NCBI GenBank assembly: GCA_046154185.1
Contig: JBJXGE010000003.1
Location: forward strand, 28,133-92,132
DNA length: 64,000 nucleotides
Source of the DNA: JBJXGE01 sp046154185
GTDB taxonomy: Bacteria > Planctomycetota > UBA8108 > UBA1146 > JAJFFE01
Direction of reading: 5' to 3'
Shown here: one piece after another, positions 35,409-43,424 of the stretch
How positions within the stretch are numbered: position 1 is the first letter of the stretch
Layout of the letters: the number at the start of each line of letters is the position of its first letter
Program-made: the position numbers and the translations under genes
The notes under the pieces: generated by a model
What the model saw: the letters and a program-made list of their open reading frames with translations, nothing else
Database searches by the model: none
Told to the model about the DNA's origin: nothing

Positions 35409-37727
35409 ATGCGTGCACTCGTACGGAGATGCTGTGTTGGCTCGGCGGTTGTATTGCTGCACTCGCTTGTGATCGTCATCGCTGTGCTGTCGACCACATT
35501 GGCGAGCGGCCAATACGCAACGACTTTCGACGCGCTCTTGGGAGATGCTGACGGCGAAACTCTGGTAGGTCAGGACTCCTACTATAATCCTGTCCCAGCG
35601 ACCAGCGTCCCAGCGCTCGTCTATACCTATGCCGGCAACGTTCTCGGCGTGCCGGTGAACCCCACTGGCGGCGACAAATTCGCGGCTGGTGTCGGACCAG
35701 GTGGAAGCGTATTCATGCGCACACAGCGCGACCTGGCATTTGGCGCCGGCACCGGCATTTGGTCGATCTCCTACGATGTCTCGGTGTCATTCATTGGTAC
35801 CTTGCCGACGGCTCAAAATGCCGGCAGCGTTTCCACGCAAACGTTCCCGGGCGACAAAACTTTTATCGCCCTCAGCACCTGGACTGATATCACTACGGCC
35901 GCGGCCTGGAACGCAGACTACGTTTGGTTCAACGCGACGGGCACGCAGCTACAGGAAATCGTGCCAGACCCGGCTTTCCAAAACCTCGTCGCGAACCAGT
36001 GGTATCGTCGAACAACAATATTTAGTCTCGACACTTACCAGATACTCGAGGTCAGAATCACCGATCTCACGACCGCCATCACGACGAGCTACTCGCCGCC
36101 GGATCGCTACCTGTTCGGCGGCACGGCCTTCGCGCCGCCGTGCGATGGTTACCGCATTTTTGCCGGTGCCGCAACTGTCGCGGGCAATGTCGTCGCGTAT
36201 GACAATGTCGTGATCGAGCAGATCATTCCGCTCTGCGCACCCATTGCGAGCTTAGTCTGCAGCGTAGACTGCGGTGCCGGCACCGTCGCGTTGAGCTGGC
36301 CCGGTGGGGCCTACACTGCGATCGAGGTTGAACGCGACACCATCTTGATTTCCACGCTCCCCGGAGGCGCCACCGGATTCGTCGACAATCCTGGTGTTTC
36401 CGGTAGCTATTCGTATCTGGTGCGCGGCATCTGTGCAGGCGGACCGGCGCTTTCAGGTCCGGTTTGCAATGCAGAAATCGCGATCGGCGGCGTCCAAGAA
36501 AACATCATCTGGGCGGGCGAGTCGGCCGCTCAAATCGATAGCGTGGCAGCGCTTGATGCGGCGATGACTGCGGCCGGCCTCGCGCACACGGTAGTGGCCG
36601 ATTTGGGCAACCTACCGTGTGGCGCAACGCTCACGCCATCAAACCGCGTGTGGGGCGCCATGGGTAGCTTCCCCAGCAATCACCCGATTTCGGTGGCCGA
36701 AGGCATGTTGCTGCGAGACCACGTTTTGGCGGGTGGCCACGTTTACATGGAGGGTGGCGATATTTGGGGTTTCGATCCGGCCACCGCCTTCAATACGGTC
36801 GATGGGATCGCCTCTCCGGCGGTCGACGGCGGCGATGACTTCACCGCCATGGTCGGATCGAGCTACGATGACGCCCAGTTCGCGGGATTGAATGCTGCAT
36901 ACAACCAGGACCAAGCGGGCAACGACTGGACCGATCAGATCGCCGCCACCGCGACTGACATGGCGGGACCGAACGCCGGCGTGGTTTGGAATCGTGACGT
37001 GGGCGGCGGAGTCGCGGGTTACGGCACGGGCGTTTTCCACGCCAGCGACCAGCCTTTTGGTCGGGTGCTCAACCAGTCGTGGGAGTTCGGCGGCTACGGC
37101 GGCGACCAAAACGCGCTGATACTCGCGTATGACGATGCGCTCCGCCGAGTGGGATCGCCGAGCGACCTTACTTGTTCGCAAGTGGGGACCACGGGTTCGG
37201 TGGATCTCGCCTGGACCAACCCGCAGAACTACGACAGCGTCAACGTCTACGTCGACGGTCCGCTCTACACCACGCTTGGCCCGCAGGCGGCGGGTTCGGC
37301 GTCCGCAACAATTTCCGGTCTGTCAGTCCCCGGAGCTCACACCATTTGCATCCAAGGTGTGGTCGCGGGCGAATTGTCGCGACAAGTCTGCTGCATGGTC
37401 ACTTTGGTCGCCCCGCCGGTCGACCTGATCAAGGTCGCCGACATCAATGGCGACGGCGCCGTCAACGTCGCAGACCCGATTAACATCCTCTCCGAGTTGT
37501 TCCCACCCATGCCTGGCCCGTCAGGCGGGTTCATAACTCTGGCCGGATGCCCAGCGGGCTTCGACTGCAATGGCGACAACATGGTCAACATCGCCGACCC
37601 GATTTTCTTGCTCAGTTGGCTGTTCTCGATGGGGCCGCCGCCGCCGGCCTGGCTCGGCACCGTGCCAGCTTGCAACCCAGCGAGCCCGATCCTCGGCTGC
37701 TTGTTCCCGCCGACTTCCTGCGATTGA
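35409..37727 (+). CDS. Exported protein with ThuA/GATase-like middle domain and dockerin module
   Basis: A 772-residue protein from ATG 35409, with ACGAGGAAAG upstream. A signal peptide (V-V-L-L-H-S-L-V-I-V-I-A-V-L) is followed by a beta-sandwich lectin-like domain (about 30-275) and a fibronectin-III-like segment. Next is an alpha/beta domain (about 360-580) with the pattern of class-I glutamine-amidotransferase/ThuA-like folds (L-L-R-D-H-V-L-A-G-G-H-V-Y-M-E-G-G-D). A second FN3-like segment and a dockerin-like pair follow, with a longer insertion between the two loops (D-I-N-G-D-G-A-V-N-V-A-D-P and D-C-N-G-D-N-M-V-N-I-A-D-P) and a Cys tail. The enzymatic role is unknown. Confidence 0.8.
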   Translation: MRALVRRCCVGSAVVLLHSLVIVIAVLSTTLASGQYATTFDALLGDADGETLVGQDSYYNPVPATSVPALVYTYAGNVLGVPVNPTGGDKFAAGVGPGGSVFMRTQRDLAFGAGTGIWSISYDVSVSFIGTLPTAQNAGSVSTQTFPGDKTFIALSTWTDITTAAAWNADYVWFNATGTQLQEIVPDPAFQNLVANQWYRRTTIFSLDTYQILEVRITDLTTAITTSYSPPDRYLFGGTAFAPPCDGYRIFAGAATVAGNVVAYDNVVIEQIIPLCAPIASLVCSVDCGAGTVALSWPGGAYTAIEVERDTILISTLPGGATGFVDNPGVSGSYSYLVRGICAGGPALSGPVCNAEIAIGGVQENIIWAGESAAQIDSVAALDAAMTAAGLAHTVVADLGNLPCGATLTPSNRVWGAMGSFPSNHPISVAEGMLLRDHVLAGGHVYMEGGDIWGFDPATAFNTVDGIASPAVDGGDDFTAMVGSSYDDAQFAGLNAAYNQDQAGNDWTDQIAATATDMAGPNAGVVWNRDVGGGVAGYGTGVFHASDQPFGRVLNQSWEFGGYGGDQNALILAYDDALRRVGSPSDLTCSQVGTTGSVDLAWTNPQNYDSVNVYVDGPLYTTLGPQAAGSASATISGLSVPGAHTICIQGVVAGELSRQVCCMVTLVAPPVDLIKVADINGDGAVNVADPINILSELFPPMPGPSGGFITLAGCPAGFDCNGDNMVNIADPIFLLSWLFSMGPPPPAWLGTVPACNPASPILGCLFPPTSCD

Positions 37728-37742
37728 TGGGCGTCGACAAGT

Positions 37743-37771
37743 CGGGGCGGCTCCGTGCGGGAGCCGCCCCG
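37743..37771 (+). terminator. Intrinsic terminator
   Basis: CGGGGCGGCTCC (37743-37754) and GGAGCCGCCCCG (37760-37771) form a perfect 12-bp stem with a 5-nt loop, followed by TTTGCTT, 15 bp after the preceding stop codon. Confidence 0.8.
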
Positions 37772-38120
37772 TTTGCTTGACGCTTGCCGTGTTGTCCGTC
37801 ACGAAGCCTCGAGTTGTGGTAGGTAGCAGCGCCTGGTTCACACATTCTGGCGATTCAATTGGCCCAGAATCCTGAGGATCGAGTCGGGCGGTGAGAAAAT
37901 TCGTACCTCTCCAGAATCGTGAACGGCCATTTAGTTGTGACCACGGCGGAGGGCAAGCGCCCGATGGGGTTGGGAAGTTCGAAAGGGTCTAGGATCGGAC
38001 CGTGGGGTTGCTTGATCGGAGAGCTGGAAACGATCATGGCGCACGCGCGCAGGTAGTCAGCCCCTCCGACTCCGTGCACGACGCGATGAAGCTCATGAAC
38101 GGGGGACACATCCAATCGCC
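37772..38120. other. Intergenic region, nothing recognised
   Basis: 349 bp upstream of the secreted lectin/lyase-like gene. A minus-strand open frame at 37855-38115 has no ribosome-binding site and no recognisable motif, so I do not call it a gene. Confidence 0.4.
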
Positions 38121-39260
38121 ATGAAAATGAGAACGACCGGAATCACGATGGCGATCGCCGCCATTTCAGTGGCGGCCTGGGTGGCTGGGGTCGAGTCTTC
38201 GAGCCTCCGGCCGGATGAGAGTCCGCCCGCAAACGAGACTGAGGATTCGAAGAATCGACCCCAGCCACCCGACGGAGGCGAATCGAAGGCTCGACCCCAA
38301 CCGCCCGCGCGACTGCCGGAAGGTCGGCGCGGAATCGCAGTCAAATATCCCGGTGACCGCGCGATCGAAAAGGACCCGCGCGTGATTTTTGTTGAGCGGT
38401 TCGATGCGGATTCCATCGATGCGATTGCCAAACACTGGGACACGGCGTCGGCGACCGAGATCATGTCGTCGTCGCCGGACGTGCCTGCCGGGAGCGGCGA
38501 TAACAAATCGTTGTTGATGTCGTATGTAGGCGGCGAGGGGACGGGCGGGCAATTCTATCGGCGGCTATTGCCGACGGCGAAGGATCCGACGAATCGGGTC
38601 ACTACCTCGGGATACGATCGGGTTTTCGCGCGGTTCTATGTGAAGTTCGATCCCGAGTGCGTACCGATACATCACTTCGGAACGCACCTCGGTGGATTCA
38701 ATCCGGCGACGGCGTGGCCCCAAGGTGGCGCGGGCGAGCTGCCAGACGGCACTAAGCGATTTACCACCGGCGTCGAACCGTACGGCAAGGATTGGGAGTG
38801 GGATTTCTACTCGTACTGGCAGGGCATGCACGTGCACGGCGACGGCAATTACTGGGGCACGCCGTTTCTCGCCGGAGCGGCGAAGCCAAAGGTCGAACGC
38901 GGTCGTTGGATTTGCGTCGAGATGATGGTGAAAGTGAACGATCCCCCGACCGAATCGAATGGTGAGCAAGCATTTTGGATCGACGGCAAACTGTGGCGCA
39001 CCGGCGGCCAGATCGCGAGCCACTTCGGCCCGGGCTTTCCGAACGGCCGCTGGACCGGCGGCTGGTGGAGCCCCGACCCCAAAGCGACCGAATCATTCGA
39101 AGGCCTCCGCTGGCGCGCGACGAAAGACCTCGCGGTGAATTACGTTTGGGCCTATCTCTACATCACGAAGTCCCCGCCCAAACACGTCAGCAAAGTCTGG
39201 TTCGATAACATCGTCGTGGCGCAGGAATACATCGGGCCGATCGAGCCGATCGCTCGTTGA
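38121..39260 (+). CDS. Exported concanavalin-like protein, possibly a polysaccharide lyase or lectin
   Basis: A 379-residue protein. A signal peptide (M-K-M-R-T-T-G-I-T-M-A-I-A-A-I-S-V-A-A-W) is followed by a low-complexity linker with two copies of S-K-x-R-P-Q-P-P. A beta-jelly-roll-type domain of about 280 residues follows, rich in Trp, Tyr and Gly (for example D-W-E-W-D-F-Y-S-Y-W-Q-G-M and G-R-W-T-G-G-W-W-S-P-D). The final strands (V-W-F-D-N-I-V-V-A-Q-E-Y-I-G-P-I) are typical of concanavalin-like domains in polysaccharide lyases and lectins. No catalytic residues can be assigned. Unlike its neighbours it has no dockerin module. Confidence 0.6.
   Translation: MKMRTTGITMAIAAISVAAWVAGVESSSLRPDESPPANETEDSKNRPQPPDGGESKARPQPPARLPEGRRGIAVKYPGDRAIEKDPRVIFVERFDADSIDAIAKHWDTASATEIMSSSPDVPAGSGDNKSLLMSYVGGEGTGGQFYRRLLPTAKDPTNRVTTSGYDRVFARFYVKFDPECVPIHHFGTHLGGFNPATAWPQGGAGELPDGTKRFTTGVEPYGKDWEWDFYSYWQGMHVHGDGNYWGTPFLAGAAKPKVERGRWICVEMMVKVNDPPTESNGEQAFWIDGKLWRTGGQIASHFGPGFPNGRWTGGWWSPDPKATESFEGLRWRATKDLAVNYVWAYLYITKSPPKHVSKVWFDNIVVAQEYIGPIEPIAR
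38180..38269. repeat. Imperfect long inverted repeat inside the linker region
   Basis: The segments at 38180-38202 (GGTGGCTGGGGTCGAGTCTT-CGA) and 38247-38269 are reverse complements at 22 of 23 positions, with a 44-nt loop. A related, more diverged copy of the second arm lies at about 38279-38305. It lies in the linker-encoding part of the secreted-protein gene. Confidence 0.8.
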
Positions 39261-39822
39261 ACATGCCGTCGAGCCTTCGCTTTTCCCATATATCCCGATC
39301 AGAGCACCATCACTTCGCGGTGAGCCGGCGAAGCGCGACCTTGCGCAACCGATAGCGTTCGCTGTCGTGATAGTCGAGTGCGGGTGTGGGTTATTGCCGC
39401 AACGTCACCCGAGAGCGGAACCGTGCCCGGCACACGCACGGGGTAATTCCAATAGGAAGCATCGGCCAGATAGCGCGTGGCGCGACTACGCCCGTTCAAC
39501 CAGTTCTTGCCGACCTGCAGGCAGCACAGCTTCATCCAAAGTCCGGCATAGGCTTCCAACACGGCTTGCAGCTAGAAAAAGAATACTCTGTCGGGGTACG
39601 AGCCATTTCCGCGGATGACAAGCGATCAGTGGACACGGCGACTCGCTCTGCGGAAAGGGATGGTCACGATTGAAGGCGTCCGGCAGCAAGTAACAACGCG
39701 TGTTCGAGCCGGCGGCAGAAACCTGAAACGCGTGCAGTCGAGTGGATCGCTATTGATCGCGTGCATGACGTCGCTCCCGACGTCGCGCATTAGGTAATTC
39801 GCACACGGAAAGTAGGCTTCAT
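39261..39822. other. Intergenic region with an unassigned minus-strand frame
   Basis: 562 bp. A minus-strand frame at 39299-39562 encodes a plausible-looking segment (K-N-W-L-N-G-R-S-R-A-T-R-Y-L-A-D-A-S-Y-W) bounded by a stop just upstream and lacking a ribosome-binding site. It may be a remnant of a larger gene. I recognise no family and no mobile-element ends. Confidence 0.35.
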
Positions 39823-40008
39823 TTGGACGGAACAGAATCTCTGGGACTCATTTCAGCTTGGCTGTTCACCTCGGAGAGCCGCGCGGATGCATCTTCAAAC
39901 GTCACGCAAAGGGGAACAGTGACTCCGGCGTCTGGCTGGAGCTTTGACGCCGGAGACTTCACACGCGACGATCTCACCGATGTTGTCTCTCTCCGCGGAG
40001 GTAGGTGA
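39823..40008 (+). CDS. Small ORF coupled to the caspase-like gene
   Basis: A 61-residue open frame from TTG, with GGAAAGTAGG upstream. It contains E-S-L-G-L-I-S-A-W-L-F-T-S-E-S-R and ends D-D-L-T-D-V-V-S-L-R-G-G-R. Its stop lies one base before the ATG of the next gene, whose GGAGG ribosome-binding site lies inside this frame. That spacing favours a real, translationally coupled small gene, but the product is unknown. Confidence 0.4.
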   Translation: MDGTESLGLISAWLFTSESRADASSNVTQRGTVTPASGWSFDAGDFTRDDLTDVVSLRGGR

Positions 40009-40009
40009 C

Positions 40010-40879
40010 ATGGCGACCGCCCTGGTTCTCGCCGCGAATTTGCACGCGGCTTTGCAGTATTACCGGGACTTTCCCCAGGAGCCCATCAAGGCGTCGGGCC
40101 AGTTCGTGCAAGTGCGTCGTGCCTTGCCGACGGCCAACGACCAATTGGCAACGCTGTTGCGCGATATCGCCCGGAGCGAGAAGCACGGCGGAGACGTGGT
40201 CATCGTCTGCCATGGAACCGATCTCGCCCTTCAGGTCAAAGCCGGCCCCGCCGGTCTGGGTGTCGACGTGATGCGCCTGATGATCTACGCAATGGACGGC
40301 AGGATCACAGATGCGGACCTTGCGAGGCGTCTGGGCTTCGCCAGGCCGACCGAATGGCTCGACCTCAGGAAGCTGATCGAGGCCGTGTGGAAGCTGAACC
40401 TGAAGCGAGTTGACCTGCGCGCCTGTGAGGTGGGCAAGAACAATGCGACGATGTATTTCCTGCAGAGATTGTTCAACTGCAACGTCTGCTGCGCGCCAAA
40501 GGGATTTGATGTTTTCGGGACGATCCAGATGGGCACGCGGACGGTCAACGAGCGGGCGTGGACCGAATGGCAGCGACAGCATCCTTCAGCGTTGATCCTG
40601 GGCACCGGTGTCGATAGGTTCGCCCTGCAGTATCAAATCGGGGTCGCGGTTCAGATCGATGCGATGGCTGCGAGCGATCAGGCAGCGCGGAATTGGGTCG
40701 CACGTTATCTGCCACCAGGGAACTACAGGAACGGTCCGATCCACTACCATGCGTTGACGCCGGACAAGCGCACGCTCATCTTTGCTGGCGAGGCGCGCTA
40801 TCGCGACATCCTCGTCGAGTCACATGCGGGCGCAGCCGAACCGAAGCTTGACCTCAACTCACCGCTAATCGCGCATTGA
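40010..40879 (+). CDS. Possible clan-CD (caspase/CHAT-like) peptidase-fold protein
   Basis: A 289-residue cytoplasmic protein from ATG 40010, with GGAGGTAGGTGAC upstream. It carries the two blocks used by clan-CD cysteine peptidases: a hydrophobic strand ending in His-Gly (V-V-I-V-C-H-G, His68) and a second one ending in Ala-Cys (V-D-L-R-A-C-E-V-G, Cys139). After it come N-A-T-M-Y-F-L-Q-R-L-F and C-C-A-P-K-G-F-D-V-F-G, a layout also seen in DUF4347/C80-like proteins. Catalysis is inference from this pattern only. It sits in an accessory-looking stretch after a coupled small ORF and before another unknown small gene, which would suit an effector or toxin role. A non-catalytic relative is possible. 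Confidence 0.55.
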   Translation: MATALVLAANLHAALQYYRDFPQEPIKASGQFVQVRRALPTANDQLATLLRDIARSEKHGGDVVIVCHGTDLALQVKAGPAGLGVDVMRLMIYAMDGRITDADLARRLGFARPTEWLDLRKLIEAVWKLNLKRVDLRACEVGKNNATMYFLQRLFNCNVCCAPKGFDVFGTIQMGTRTVNERAWTEWQRQHPSALILGTGVDRFALQYQIGVAVQIDAMAASDQAARNWVARYLPPGNYRNGPIHYHALTPDKRTLIFAGEARYRDILVESHAGAAEPKLDLNSPLIAH

Positions 40880-41049
40880 CCGCGCTGTCCTACGTGCGAT
40901 TAGGGATACAAGGGTCAGGGTTGTCGGGAGTGGCGATTAGAACGCGTAGAGTCGGGCATCGAGCGCGGTTTGGCATCGCGTACGAGTCAGACGTGGTCAA
41001 GAGGCCCGCGCTTCACCGCCCCGCGCAACGTGATGGATAAGCGACGTGT

Positions 41050-41331
41050 ATGTCAAAACCCGTAAGCTCCGAGCCGTTCCATGCCTTGGCCGCTTCGTTA
41101 AAGGAAAGCGGCTTTACCACTCACAGTGGTCGCCTGGAGACGATTCTCAATGGTACATGGACCACCTCATCAGAACTCATTGGTGAGCTTGGGCAGGCAG
41201 TGGTCGCCGTTCGCAAAGAGTGCAAGGCGCTCGACCCCGCTCAAAGGGCCCTGCTCAAGGACTGTCTGCGACAGGTCCGCAATGTGTGGCCTGGCTTTGG
41301 CCTATTCAGCTGGTTCCCTTTTCGCAGGTAA
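41050..41331 (+). CDS. Small protein, unknown function
   Basis: A 93-residue soluble, mostly helical protein (A-L-A-A-S-L-K-E-S-G-F, S-E-L-I-G-E-L-G-Q-A-V-V-A-V-R-K-E-C). GGATAAG lies about 10 nt before the ATG. It lies 170 bp after the caspase-like gene on the same strand and may be part of the same accessory unit. No family recognised. Confidence 0.5.
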   Translation: MSKPVSSEPFHALAASLKESGFTTHSGRLETILNGTWTTSSELIGELGQAVVAVRKECKALDPAQRALLKDCLRQVRNVWPGFGLFSWFPFRR

Positions 41332-41525
41332 TTCTTGAATGGTCGTGGTGGTAGATCAGCGCCTGCGCTTGCGTCCAACCGGCCGCAATCGAGACACGAG
41401 GATAGGCGAAAGAAGCTGGCTGAATTGAAAGTGAAACCGTTGAGAACGATGGCTCCCACAATCGCGTCGAGCGCAATGCGCGCGAAGAACGCATCGGCTC
41501 GCGCTCGGCTCGGCGCCTCGCTCCG

Positions 41526-42206
41526 CTAATCGATAGTCACCAGCGCATCCACGAGTTCGTTGGCATCGCTCCGCTCGCGCGGCATGACGAGCGCCAGTTG
41601 CTCACCGGCCGTCTCGATCGTGGCGCACAACGCTTCGGTGGGAGAGAGAGTCGCCAGCGACGTCGTCAGCTGCGTGCAGAGCGACTGTATTGCGTCTTCA
41701 CCGAAATTCTTTACCACGGTTTGATCGCCGAGTACGGTAGCGACTCGCTCGAAGAGCGACACGTAGATGAGGAGCCCGCTCGCGCCGGCCGTGTGGTGCA
41801 CACGTTTGTCAAAAAACACCGACCGGGCGCGAACGGCAACCTCATCGTGAAGCTGTGCGCGCGGCGTGCACAGTCGGCGCAGGGCCGGAATGCGGCCTGC
41901 GATCAGCGACCCGAGCACAAAACCGCCGATCACGGCGCCGATCATTGCCACGAGCTGCAAGCTCGCCGAGCTCTCGCTCCAACTGTCGCGGTCCGGCGCG
42001 CCCGGCGTGGGAAAGCCGAACCAGACGCCAGCCAAACACAACAGTCCTAGCCACAGACCGAAGATATCCTCGGCACGGTCGTATCGACCCGAGTCCGTGG
42101 CTACGACAGCCAAGATTTCAGCACTCGTCTTCGACTCGGCGGAGACAATCGCCCGATTTATTCGCGCGCGGTCTTCCGCTGTGAACATTTCGCTCGCTCG
42201 GCGCAT
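41526..42206 (-). CDS. TPM-domain membrane protein
   Basis: A 226-residue protein. A short TPM-like N-terminal segment (F-T-A-E-D-R-A-R-I-N-R-A-I, A-E-I-L-A-V-V-A-T-D-S-G-R-Y) is followed by two membrane helices (about 50-110) and a conserved C-terminal part (R-A-R-S-V-F-F-D-K-R-V-H-H-T, G-L-L-I-Y-V-S-L-F-E-R). This is the layout of the proteins usually encoded next to YgcG-type TPM proteins. It begins 12 bp after the YgcG-like gene, with GAGAGGG upstream of ATG 42206, so the two form an operon. The biochemical role is unknown. Confidence 0.82.
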   Translation of the reverse strand: MRRASEMFTAEDRARINRAIVSAESKTSAEILAVVATDSGRYDRAEDIFGLWLGLLCLAGVWFGFPTPGAPDRDSWSESSASLQLVAMIGAVIGGFVLGSLIAGRIPALRRLCTPRAQLHDEVAVRARSVFFDKRVHHTAGASGLLIYVSLFERVATVLGDQTVVKNFGEDAIQSLCTQLTTSLATLSPTEALCATIETAGEQLALVMPRERSDANELVDALVTID

Positions 42207-42218
42207 CGATTCGCCCTC

Positions 42219-43031
42219 TCACCAAGAGCCGGTGGCGCCGCCGCCGCCGGAAAATCCGCCGCCAAAACTGCCGCCGGAAAACGAACCTCTGCCGCGACGC
42301 GACTGGCTGAGCACTTGATAGAGAATCACGCCGAGAGCGGAAAACACCACGCCCCAAAAGACCCACGCCCAGCCGCGGCCACCACGACGCACAAGCGACA
42401 CGATCGTAAAAACCCCCATCGCGACCGCTCCAGCGATGAGCAGATAGTGCCAAGCTGGACGCGGCGGAACAACCGGCCCGGGAAGCGGCTTGCCCCGCGC
42501 CATCTGCGCTAGCGCCTCAACTCCCGCCACGATGCCCCGCGAAAACTCGTGTTGTTTGAATCGAGCAACAATCTGCTCATCCATGATGCGCTGCGCGAGA
42601 TGATCTTGGTCGCGGCGCCAACCCGCACCGAGTTCGATGCGCGCCTTGCGGTCGCCGTCAGAGACCAGTAGCAGAATACCGGTGTTCCACAACTGCTGGT
42701 TGATCTTCTCATGACCGATCTCCCACTCGTCGAATAGCAGCCGCGCAAACGTCTCGATGCGCAGGTCCGCGCCGCCGTGCCGAGACATGGACTCGATCGT
42801 AACGACGATAATAGGCGTGCCAGTTTCGGTGAGCAGCTTGCCGCACAGCTCTCGAATCACCGATTCATCCGCGTCGCTGACCATCTCCGCGAGGTCACGC
42901 ACGAACTCGCGATCGGCAGGCCGCGCTAAATCGATGCGCTGCGCACCCGCCTGCTCGGCCAGCGCGCCACACATGGCCGACACCACCGCAACCAGAATTA
43001 CTGGGCGCGAAACTACTCGCTCGAAGATCAT
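42219..43031 (-). CDS. YgcG-family TPM-domain protein
   Basis: A 270-residue protein with a signal peptide, an extracytoplasmic TPM domain (about 35-175, with T-G-T-P-I-I-V-V-T-I-E-S, N-Q-Q-L-W-N-T-G-I-L-L-L-V-S and R-I-E-L-G-A-G-W) and two membrane helices (about 192-240). The C-terminus is Gly/Ser-rich (G-S-F-S-G-G-S-F-G-G-G-F, G-G-G-A-T-G-S-W), the hallmark of this family. It is usually co-encoded with LemA, which is absent here. It is probably involved in envelope or photosystem-like repair functions in other taxa; its role here is unknown. Confidence 0.88.
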   Translation of the reverse strand: MIFERVVSRPVILVAVVSAMCGALAEQAGAQRIDLARPADREFVRDLAEMVSDADESVIRELCGKLLTETGTPIIVVTIESMSRHGGADLRIETFARLLFDEWEIGHEKINQQLWNTGILLLVSDGDRKARIELGAGWRRDQDHLAQRIMDEQIVARFKQHEFSRGIVAGVEALAQMARGKPLPGPVVPPRPAWHYLLIAGAVAMGVFTIVSLVRRGGRGWAWVFWGVVFSALGVILYQVLSQSRRGRGSFSGGSFGGGFSGGGGATGSW

Positions 43032-43424
43032 GCGCTGAAGATAGCCGCGCGCAGAGGTAGTAGCAATTATGGACCGCGGTACATGCCAAACTGATGCGGG
43101 GCCGGAGCTGCCATGGTGCGAAGCTCAGACTCGCTTCTGACCAAGAAAAATAGCTGGCGAGAATCTGCGAAATGCCGAGCGCGATATGGCGCATGCACGT
43201 TCGGTCCGGTGACTCGCGCGCGCAAATACTTCCCGCGCGCGTGAGCGATGTCTTCGCTCATGCCTCTGCATTGCTTTCCGCCGCTCGCGACACGGTGTCG
43301 CTGGTTCTGACGTCTGATCGACGCCGCTGCCGTGCGCCGACCGGCGCGCCCACGGCCGCGGAGTCTCGATCAAAAATGTAACGACGTCGATGGTCTGCAG
43401 CTGCCCCGCGTCAGCCGGTGCGTC
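43032..43424. other. Intergenic region, nothing recognised
   Basis: 393 bp between the TPM operon and the hydrolase-lipoprotein gene. Short frames on both strands have Arg-rich composition typical of non-coding GC-rich DNA. The promoter of the TPM operon should be near 43040-43130. Confidence 0.4.

Noticed and set aside
37855..38115. 86-codon minus-strand frame upstream of the lectin/lyase-like gene
   Set aside because: It has no ribosome-binding site or recognised motif, and it overlaps the expected promoter region.
39299..39562. Possible transposase remnant
   Set aside because: The sequence looks partly coding, but I found no transposase motif, terminal inverted repeats or target duplications.
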